Assembly (NCBI GenBank): GCA_029532415.1
Contig: JAQOTA010000053.1
Location: 4,898,001 to 4,962,000 of the forward strand
DNA: 64,000 nt
Direction: 5' to 3'
From: Marasmius tenuissimus
Lineage: Eukaryota; Basidiomycota; Agaricomycetes; Agaricales; Marasmiaceae
Position numbers and translations under genes: made by a program. How positions within the stretch are numbered: position 1 is the stretch's first letter; each line of letters starts with the position of its first letter. This document shows positions 46,998-56,404 of the stretch, in pieces. Under the pieces are notes generated by a model that saw nothing but the letters and a program-made list of their open reading frames with translations, was not told the DNA's origin and did not search any database.

Positions 46998-49900
46998 TCA
47001 AACTTTCGGGAGATTCCTGATAGAGTGAGCAACGAACTGCCGAAAGAGGGGGAGATCTTTTTCGTCCATCTCGGCCCAGTCGAACCCTCGCAAGTTGGCA
47101 AGAAGAACCCACAACATCCAAAAGCCGCAGTCTCTATTGTTAGACTGTGGACGGGGGCCGCGGGGATCCTGACCAGAACGAGTAAGTGTTGGAACATCTC
47201 GATGAACGACTCTAAGTTCGCACCAGCAGCGGTTGAGCAGTCCACCGCCCAGATTCCATATCCAGTGGGTGGCCCTTCCTCCTAGCTAAGGTTACGAGGC
47301 TTGAAACGCACTCTGCTATTCTCTGAAGAGGATGTCAACCAAAGCCTAGAAGACAAAGTGGACAAAAAGACTGACCTTGACCGCACGCTGCTGATAGCTC
47401 ATAAAGTTCAAACTGTCGAACACTACCATCAGCCTGTCCTTGACGTGGACGACGACAAGCACATAATGATGTGCGTCTTCATTCCCACCGTCGGTGTCGA
47501 GCAACGGAAATATCCATCTCTCCTTCTCCCAGAATGCCTGCTGCGAAAGCATCGTCCATTGGCTTCGGCTGGTTCTCAGATGGCCATTAAGGTAGCTAAA
47601 TGCCTCTATGGTGAAAACACAACACTTGCCATCTGTGCCTCGTAGATCATGCAAGACCAGGGCCAGCTCGTCAACAAGAATGTTAGGCAATTTGGCTTGC
47701 TCGTCGTCGAGAACTACCGTCGCCTGCTTGGGTATGTGGATCGGTCTCTTCCGTCCTGGTATGTTCAAAGAGCGGTCATGGTGCCCGCGGTCAAAGTTTG
47801 GACCTGTGTTCGCACGAGTAATCCACTTGGGTAGTTCCGGGTCCTTTGTGAGTTCCTTCTGCGGCCATCATACAGAGCATCATCAGCAAGCTGAGATCGC
47901 GATGACAGTCGAGGACATACCGGTGAATTCCCATCATATGTCAGCGTTGACAAGCGATAGGTGACGTCGCCTTTAACTGGAGTTGATAATACGATTTTGC
48001 CCCTCACGGACTCATTCCCTTCCTTTTGTCGTCGGGCGGATGGTGTCGGTGAGAGAATTTGGAGGCCTGGTGTATCGGAATCAGAGGATCTTGATGCACT
48101 GATCGACATGCCCTTTCGATTCCGACCCGGTCTGGCAACGAGGTCTAAACTGTCATTATCACTGCCTTCAGGCGACATGACAGCGTCATCAACTTCAGAG
48201 GTGAGTACTTCATCGTCTGCGGTGGATGAAATTCCATTTTGGTTTCCCGTCGGTGGAAGTGATCCCTCCACCGCATTTACGTCGACTGCACTAATATTGT
48301 TAGCAAGGCTCTGAGAGAAGGCGGGATCGTTCTCCATGTCCCTGAAATCTGGGAAGGCCTTCCTAAACGCAGGCGAATTCAGCGATTCGCCGACCTCATT
48401 CAGCCACTTCCGTGTCTCCGTCTCCCACATTTCTAAGAATCCTTCGTCTCGGAGGGATGATATCCAAGCCATCGCGGCAGGGTGGCTCCGCGCCAATAGT
48501 GCATGGTCAGAGAGTCGGTAAAACTCTAGATTATGTTCTGAAATCACTAGACCTGATGTGTACACGCTCGATGAAAGAGAGACGGAGGCATAAGTTGTGC
48601 CAGCTGGAATGATGAAGGTGGTTCCTGGATCCTCCACCAAGATTGCTTCCGGTCCTTCCAACTGCGTCATCCACTCTTCCAAAGACTTCGGCTTCTTCAG
48701 ATGCTCTGTTTGACCCGGAGAACGCATCATAGTGACAATATTTTGAAGCGTGTGAGGATATACCAGCCAAAGACATTGTCCATGGCAGTGGTAGACTACC
48801 ATATCCACGGGATTGACACGAGGATACGAGAAGTAACCCTTGGGAGTGTAGGAGGTGGTGTTGGCACTTGGGTTGTGGACGACTTTTGGCTTTTCCTCTC
48901 CATGAACTAGGTATGCGGCAGAGAACTTGAGCTCCAGCTTTCCCAGCCCGTTATTAGTCTGAGGAATCGATAGCGCTGCCATTGCCAATGGAGGGAATGT
49001 TTCGGGGTTATTGAACATTGCCACGTGCATCAGGTCCAGGATGAAGTCCGCTGGGTCCTTTAGGTGTAGTGGGCCGTCCATGGAATCCACAATCGAGACA
49101 GTGAGACCATTCTTGTAGCATTCGAGCAGATCGCGTGGAAGGAGAGCCATGGAGAAATCCACGCTCGCTTGGAGGTTGTCACAAATTTTGACGCGAGTTG
49201 GCAGAGTCTCCTTCGACCTGGCTTGGAAAAAGGGGATGAGGCCGCACTCTTGTGACACCCACTGGCTCCATCGGTGGAGACTCTCGGATAGCGAAGGATG
49301 GCAGTGGTTTGTATCGATATCGCTGAGCACTTCGGCGATCCACGTGTTATGACCTTTACCTGTACATGAGTGGAATTGTCGGATAGGTAGAAGAGTGTCA
49401 CTCGCCGCCAGACGCAGCTCTACTCTGCGACAGCTCTTGTTGGAGATCGGAGGTTGCCGCTTGCCCTTCCCCCTCTTCACTATAGAAGCAGCACGCACAT
49501 CTTTAGAGCTTGGAAACACACTTCAACTGCTTACTCACGACGCCACAATATGCCTTCCGCTGCGAAGCCTGAATGATAGCCCTCTTCGATCAATGGCACT
49601 GCGAGAGGACAATCGAACTAAGTAAACACCATTATGGCTACAGTAATAATGAACACTCTTACGTCGAGGAAGCAAGGTCTTTGACCTGTGGTGGAGCACC
49701 TTTTTGCCTCTTACGGAGCGATCCATGTCGCTCGATGCCATCGTTATTGTATTCTGCTCGCTCCGGAGACGATTTCCGTTTGCCATTGGTCGTCCGAGAC
49801 TGCGACCGCAAAATTCGCGTGCTGGACCTCTGGCCTCTGGATCATAGTGATGGCCGGGCTGAGTTACTATTCAAAGGTTCTGAAATCGACCCACGTACTC

Positions 49901-50647
49901 ATCATGGGGAGGTTCCAGTTCTCGTTGCTGCTGTTGTATACTTTGACGTGGTTCAACCTTATGCTTCGCGTGTAGTTGTGAAATACGTTGAGATCTGGAT
50001 CCTGAGTCTCTGTGCGAGAGGATATCGGTTGTATAAGAGGAATCGAAAACGTCGGATCCAAGACCACCCACTCGTCGCTCTTGTATTCTATATCTACATC
50101 TTCATCATACACCCCAACGGCTTCGTCTTCCCTGTAGGTAAAGTATTTCAGTGCACCTTCACGCCACGAACCAATTGCGCGCGCGTACGTCTTCTGAGTT
50201 GCCCGAGCCTGTGTCCTCTTCTTGCTACCCTTCGGCTTGAGAGATCCCCTCTTCAGGTTGTGAAGATAGTCCTTCTCAACAACCCACGTGAACTTGTGGG
50301 TATTCAGGACCCGGCGAGGGTGCCCCCCTGTGTCCATTGGGCATAAGATTCTCCTGTCCTCCCCTCTTCGGAATTTCCTCCATCGACAATCTCCTTCATT
50401 CTCTCCCATGAATACCCAGCCGTATTGTTCCCGGTAGAAGATATCTCCAATGTGAAAGCCCTTGTCCAACTTCATGTCGATGTCTCTGGTCATTTGCCGC
50501 GACTGGTAGGGTTGGTTCTTGACGTACTTGACGTCCGTCGGTACGCACTCTAGAATAAGAGTTTGGTAGAGAGTTTAGAATTCACCGTTCATCTGGAGAA
50601 ACATGTTCAAGCCACTTACCGTTCGGATCATCTTCCTCCATATTCAT
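46998..50647 (-). CDS. JmjC/cupin-like and Ulp1 (C48) cysteine-protease protein
   Basis: A large multi-exon gene; the exact 5' half is uncertain. Exon 1 (50647-50620, MNMEEDDPNE) splices at 50549 to CVPTDVKYVKNQPYQSRQ and continues YREQYGWVFMGENEGDCRW. The central long exon (about 49500-47935) carries a degenerate JmjC/cupin-like segment: VVYHCHGQCLWLVYPHTLQN, then ILVEDPGTTFIIPAGTTYAS. The HxD and distal His iron ligands of active JmjC enzymes are not seen. After an intron (donor in GNSP|GTATGT) the protein resumes KELTKDPELPKWITRANTGP and enters a Ulp1-type protease. This has AHHYVLVVVHV (His codon 47466-47468), VVFDSLN (Asp codon 47415-47417), an intron at 47286-47375, then PQSNNRDCGFWMLW (Gln 47145-47147, Cys 47127-47129). 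The stop is at 46998-47000. Such proteases cleave SUMO or related modifiers. It could instead be two adjacent genes split near 49530. Confidence 0.6.
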
Positions 50648-50680
50648 GATCTAACGGATAGTATACTGCTGGATCAACGT

Positions 50681-50930
50681 GATGGCGGGTGGCCGTAAAA
50701 GCCCAGGTTGTGGGCGCCAATTTAACAACACTGGTGGCATTGCCATTATTTCTCACCTTCGCCATCAGCAACGTCGCTCGCTCATCTTGCTTCCAAGATA
50801 CGACTCAAATCCCCTCTCTCATCCAACTACCTACTATATACCCAAAGAGATTGTTGTAGCTGTTGGAGGAGGAAGTCTTCCACGGTCCTCTAGCAGTAGT
50901 GCTCAAGTATGATTAAACGCAATGCCCCGG
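50681..50930 (+). pseudogene. F-box gene leader/5' relic
   Basis: 50681-50723 matches 41924-41967 at most positions (GGCGGGT, then GGTTGTGGGCGCCAATT). The following 100 bp are weakly similar to the region around the F-box start at 62759. Only the promoter/leader and first codons of a former F-box copy seem to remain, directly upstream of the JmjC-like/Ulp1 gene. Confidence 0.5.
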
Positions 50931-51442
50931 GGGTTATCCGACTGGTCCAGAAGCTTACCGGGCCCTTTCATCCGGGACGCTTGTACGGACCCAATCTTTC
51001 CAGCAGATATCGCGGATTCAAGTCCAGAGGTTCCACTCACCAACTCCGACGGTGGGATCAACAAGTCCTGCACTCAATCTCAGCCTGACTCTCACGAACC
51101 GGGGGGGTGGGGTATGTAAGGGGCGTTCAAAGATAGCCACTTCACGACTGTGCTGAGCACTGAGTACTGAATAGTTACGCTGTCTCACGTGCTAGCCGTT
51201 GCTGATTTGAGGCCATCGCCAGGACAGCGACTTCAGGCTTATCAGCAACACTATTCCTCATGCCCCTGACTACACCTGGTATGGCATACCTTTCAGGACG
51301 CCCATCAGATTCGAAAGTCACTTCGCCGAGCGCGCACGTAGGTCGCCAGTGGAACAGCAACACTACTGGACCGAACGAGTCATTATCGGCACCGTCGAGA
51401 TGATTTTTTATTTCGTGATGGTTCAGTACCTTCACAATGTAG
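50931..51442 (+). other. Esterase-3 3' flank with a possible gene fragment
   Basis: A plus-strand frame of about 75 codons (51217 to a TAA at 51441-51443) reads DYTWYGIPFRTPIRFESHF, WTERVIIGTVEMIFYFVMVQ and LHNVVIVP. The homologous sequence occurs in decayed form (in-frame stops) at 41305-41523 and 45690-45945. It may be the 3' end of an unidentified convergent gene carried along with the esterase copies. The family is not recognised. Confidence 0.4.
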
Positions 51443-53792
51443 TTATTGTCCCGTAAGTGCACCGACAGACTCCCAGAAACTGCGCGAAAAGGGAGATCAG
51501 AACGATTATCAGTCTATAACCCGGGAGTCAACTCACCTGCATCTCTGCAACAACTCCTCGTCCGTCGTAATTTGGAGAACATCGGGTTGTTCATCAACCG
51601 TCTTATTGAATACCATCTCTGTGTCGCCTGTGCTATATAGATCCCACTGAGGCGTGATAGTGGAAGGGTCTATCTTGACATTGGGATCGAGAGATACGGC
51701 GAAGGAGGTAAATGATTGAGCGAAAGCGTTGATGAAATCGGTATTGTTGAAGGTTATAGGTGCTCCGAGCCTGATCCGCGTTGTCGAAGTTAGGGACATA
51801 AGACGGCGTGCAGCTGTGGAGGTGACTCACGTAGGCCAATAGAAGGCAATGTCCCCGGCGTGGAGAGCTGGAGGAAGAGCAAACTCGCCCTTCAATCGGG
51901 AGTATTGATTCAGTGGTGCGGAGATGAGCCAGCTCGAACATACCTTGTAGGCACGATCCTTGAATGCACCCAGAAGGTAGTAGGTAGGGCAGACGAAGAT
52001 AGCTGAGAATAGATCGCGTTTGTCTCATGAAACGGATAATGGAAGTAGATGCTCACCTTCGCCTTGGATGAGATTCTCCTGCACCAAGTCTGATCCCAAG
52101 CCTGCATAGAGCTCTCCAGCCTGTGCAGTCTCCTTCTGTCCAAGCAAAGGGAAGAGCTCGGCAGCATATTGACTCGCGCTAAGTGGTGTAGCGGTTTGGT
52201 TCACGAAAAGGTCTCCTTCGTTGGCGTTAGTGAATGCCAGCAGAGCTTCCTACGGGGTCGGAATAAAACCCGATCAGTCCGAGGAATTATAAGCAAAAAA
52301 CACCAACGCACCCCGTTCACTTTTCCCTGCTTCAAAGCCTCGATCGGTCTTTGCTTGATAAAAGTACCATCAACAACAGGGACGAAGGCGAACGTGCCAA
52401 AGAACCCAGCGAGGTTGATATTCGCGTTAGCAGTCTGAAGGGCGTTTGTATCTGCCTCTCGGAGGCACTTCAAAGTATCAGAAGAAGACGAGCAGCTATA
52501 AGGGACGATCAGGTACGCTTCGCGAGGCAGGTTGTACCACACTCACCCAACCGAGTCTACAACTTGGGTGTATAGCGCCTAGTACATCCTTATGAGAACA
52601 GCGATCTAAGCCCTATTTGACCTCCTTACCTCCGGAATAGAGTCATTGAACGTGTATTGTGAAGGTAAGAATGAAGAGCTAGTGATGGCGCCTCGGAAAA
52701 GCGGGGGTTGGGTTTGGCCATCCTCGGCAATGACTTGTTGCAACACGGATCCAGCACCTGTCGTAGTAACGTATCAGAAGACAAGACAAGACGAGAAGAG
52801 TGAAAGACGGACCGGCAGATTCGCCCCAGATCGTGACCCGCGTTGGGTCGCCGCCGAATTTGTGGATCTTCGAAGGCCGTCAACGACCCGTTGAGATCGA
52901 TTATATGGAACGTACATGCTCGTTGACCCAACGAAGGGCGAAGTTTTGGTCCACTGGCAGGGGCTCGTAAGGGTGTTTTCACAGATATCGCGGCTTCAAG
53001 AACACATACATAGACCAGCATTGAGTGCTCCGTCACTGTGCACCGCGTTACCAGAAAGAAACCCTATTCCAAATCAGCCCATGGCGTGACTGTTCGTGTT
53101 AAACACGTACCGAAGAGGCCTAGACGGTATTGGATGACCACTACCACTACTCCATTATTCGATTGTGAGATCAAGTCGGATCCATGGAATCCGGCCGCGC
53201 TTCCTGCGATGTACCTGAAACAGTTTGAGTTGGATCAACCGGCGAGGGAAACAACTGACTCACCCCCCCACCATGGATCCACACGATTACAGGCAAGTCC
53301 TCTGAGGGCACCGTTTCACCGGGAAAATGAACGCTGACACATTCATTACGGTGAGCGTCAATATCTTGTTCATTGTGTGCCCGCTTACTTGAGAAATAGA
53401 CAATCTTCGTCGGCACCATCCTGAGACTGACGCTTCTTCTGAGTATCGTTTGGCCTGAAAGGGTTTGTAGGACTGAGGCCACTGCTGGCTTGTGGGCACT
53501 GGGGAGGTTGAGAATTGGCTTGTTGAATGCCGTCTAAATACCCAGGAGAGGCGGGGAACTGCCAACGCAAATCGCCTTGTAGGGGAATTTTAGATTTGCT
53601 CGATAGTATGCATCAACTTCACGTACCCACTGGCGCCGCTGCATAGCGCAAACCCAGGAAATTCGTAACGTTCGCTGTTCCATCGAATACACCTTGATAT
53701 CGAGCATATCCTAAATCGACTACGGACGTTTGTGAGGCCGATGCCAGGGATTGAGTAGCTTGAAGCAGAAGGAGGAGTGTGAGTTTCAACAT
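51443..53792 (-). CDS. Secreted type-B carboxylesterase/lipase, copy 3
   Basis: The most divergent of the intact copies. Signal peptide MLKLTLLLLLQATQSLASA; VDLGYARYQGVFDGTANVTN; GLRYAAAPVG; GDLRWQFPASPGYLDGIQQA, with a longer Asn/Gln-rich insert before DEDCLFLK. The following exons give VIVWIHGGG, DLISQSNNGVVVVVIQYRLG, FGGDPTRVTIWGESAG (Ser codon 52817-52819), CLREADTNALQTANANINLA, FVPVVDGTFIKQRPIEALK, FNNTDFINAFAQSFTSFAVS, LLQRCR and the tail FWESVGALTGQ, with the stop at 51443-51445. Catalytic motifs are intact. Its start is about 440 bp from the divergently transcribed F-box gene at 54236. The 3' flank differs from copies 1, 2 and 4 but matches relics A and B, so two esterase lineages are mixed in the array. 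Confidence 0.9.
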
Positions 53793-53840
53793 TGCGCGTT
53801 AGATGAAAGCTCTCGACTGCGAGTTTGGAAATCCGCGTAC

Positions 53841-53848
53841 CTTTTATA
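53841..53848 (-). promoter_or_regulatory. TATA box, esterase copy 3
   Basis: TATAAAAG on the minus strand, 49 bp upstream of the ATG at 53792. Confidence 0.6.
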
Positions 53849-54235
53849 CCGTGATCATTCTCATTCTCGGGGAAATGGACACATCGAATCGATCACTTGA
53901 TTCGAGGAATTCTCTCAGAAATACTGGGATCGCGTGGTACCGGTCCATGGGAGTGAACGTGTATAGTCACCGAGTTGAGTTGGAACAATCTGGAAAACCG
54001 CTACCCAATGTGGCACTGGGACTGGCTGAGTGAGTCGAGTCATTCGATAGATCATAGATGGCCAGTTGGAGGTGAACAGATGTGAGTACAAAAGCAAAAG
54101 TGAACCTGATGGACTCCCTGATGAACAGTGTTAATCATGAGGGGTCCCTGGACCTGTCCGCGGTCCGAGTAGCGTCTGAGTCGGCCCGCTCGCTCATTGG
54201 CCTTTGTTGACCTAACCTGATCGTTTTCGTCTAAC

Positions 54236-55970
54236 ATGCAAGAAACTGGTAAGTCTTCCATATCCTAGCCTACCGAGGAGATGTTTCTTGAGCTTACTTA
54301 TTTCTGTGTGCTAGCCTTCGGGACCACTGGTGAAAACGATATCGCCAGTCGCTCTGCGCAAATTCGCAAATTCTTGAGAACCACCACATCAAACAAGACT
54401 ATTGTTTCTCAGTTTCTTCACGACGTCGAGTTGGAAATGCAAAATTACCAGGCAGAGATCAATTAGGTTGCAGACCGCGATATACGCCATAGAGAATAGG
54501 CGGAAAAAGCTGACGCGAACTGCTGAGCTTTACAAATCTCTACTATCACCCATTCACGCTGTGCCCTCGGAAATCCTCACCATCATCTTCACCTTTTATT
54601 GCGAGCAAAACGTACTGTCGAGGGACAACTTACCGGAGGCCCTTCGTCTCTCTATGGTTTGCGGCCGTTGGAGAGACATTGTCTTCTCAACGCCCCACTT
54701 GTGGTCCAATATCAAAATCGACTTCGATGCGTGGACAAAAGATTTTCATGTCCTAAATCAGCTCTCAAAATCCTTCTTGAAGCGGTCGAGGACTCTTCCA
54801 TTACATCTTTCTTTAATCCTACCCGCGGAGAAGTTCACTGACGGGTCAAGCAGGCAGGGAGCATGCCCAACATTGAACTCGCTCGTTAAACAGTGCGAAC
54901 GTTGGGAGCATATGTCTCTGGAGATTGTACCACAGCACTTTCCATCATTGATTTTCGAACCTATCCGCGGTCGACTTCCCCTCCTGAGCGTGCTTGACCT
55001 CGAGAACAAAGGCTCAGGTAATGACTCCGGATGGAGCAGCCCTTTCAGCTGCTTTGACATTTGCCCCGCCCTGCACACACTTCAGATATCACCCGAGTTG
55101 TACGACGCACAAGAGCATAAAGTCCCTCTTCCCTGCACCCAAATCAAAACATTACAGCTCATTCTCGCTCATAACGTCACAGCGTTCCCTCTGCTGTCTC
55201 ATTGTACGGATGTGGAATCCCTCGAGCTACGTGAGGTGGGCGGTTTGGATAAAGAAGGAGACGACTACTCAGGCCACTTGACCCACGGCGGAGTCAAAAT
55301 TCTTGACATAGGAAAAGCGAACACACAGGACGACATAGACGGCGTCTTGAAGCATACTACCCTCAGCAGATTGTCCTCTTTGAGGATATGGGGTCGAAAC
55401 GATTATCTTGTGGAAACGTGGTTGGAGTGGGACAGCACTTATCTACAAGCCTTTTTGCACCGATCGTCCTGTGCTATCACATCTCTGTATCTCAGAGCTC
55501 TTCCAATCACCGACATCCAGGCCTTGGCCTTACTCAGGATGCTCCCTACGATCATGTTGCTCAACATCGAGGAGTTCGTTCTCAAAGACGAGAATTTTAC
55601 CGTGACCACACGCTTCCTTGACGGTTTGAACGCGTCTCTTGACTCTCCGTCGTTCACCCCGCTCGTACCCCAACTCACTCATCTCAAACTGCTAGTCCAC
55701 GCCAAGGATCTTTCCTCGGACGCAGTTTTGGCAGCACTATCTTCCAGGTGGCTGCCCGACCCTCGTCATGCAACGGAAATGGGGGTGGAGTGCCTACGTT
55801 CAGTCACTATTGTTGTCATTTTGGATCCTGACGATAATCAGGAGGGTGGGCATCTGAGTTGTTTGCGCTGTTTCAGAGATGCGGGGATGCAACTTGCCAT
55901 CACGTATGGTACACCTTCTGAACTACGTCCCAATGCAAAAGACGAGGAAGAACGGGACGAGGATGAGTAG
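54236..55970 (+). pseudogene. F-box/LRR protein with a single-base frameshift (F-box A)
   Basis: Exon 1 (54236-54248) encodes MQET and splices across a 66-nt intron to FGTTGENDIASRSAQIRKFL. It continues QFLHDVELEMQNYQAEIN and then meets a TAG. Compared with the paralogue at 60581 there is one extra T at 54463/54464; skipping it restores RLQTAIYAIENRRKKL and the rest of a 500-residue protein. That part has the F-box-like segment LLSPIHAVPSEILTIIFTFY, then RLSMVCGRWRDIVFSTPHLW, and a leucine-rich C-terminal region, ending at 55970 in an acidic tail. Everything after the insertion is open and highly similar to F-box B, so this is a very young pseudogene, a sequencing error, or a gene now using the internal ATG at 54402 with a changed N terminus. 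Confidence 0.8.
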
Positions 55971-56299
55971 CCTCGTAGCCTTGGTGGAGTTTGATCTCAA
56001 TGGGTTTTACTTTTCTTGTTTACGGCGATCACCGCTCTCTTTGACGCAACCCTCAGAATAGCCTTTAGGTCGTCTTCGATGCACTCGGTACTCAGTGTTC
56101 AACCAAGGTGTTCAAGGCGCCTTCTCAGATGGGTTGGAACGACGCCCGAAGAGTAACCCGAGGAAAAACTCGTCCAGGTCGAAAGTGGATTGGATGATGG
56201 GAGGTACTAATCAACCGAATCGTTTTGGCATTCTGAGGTGGTCTCGTAGGCGGAGCTGGAACTTGATCATGACGGGTCGTTTCGTGCAGGCGGGCCAAG

Positions 56300-56375
56300 T
56301 CTGAGTCTGGAGGCGGCCAAAATTGCGGGTGATGGGAGAGATCGTGTATTCCAGAAGAATATGAACGATCATTGC
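56300..56375 (+). pseudogene. HIS2-type fragment, decayed copy 3
   Basis: A short match to 38437-38505 of the first HIS2 fragment: GTCTGGAGGCGGCCAAA against GTTTGGAGGCGGTTAAA, then GGGAGAGATCGTGTATT against GGAAAGATCATGTATTT, and a trailing ATGAAC. It ends about 30 bp from the convergent end of esterase pseudogene 4, the same geometry as copies 1 and 2. Confidence 0.6.
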
Positions 56376-56404
56376 ATCGTATCCTTGATACATTTGATAT
56401 CTAC

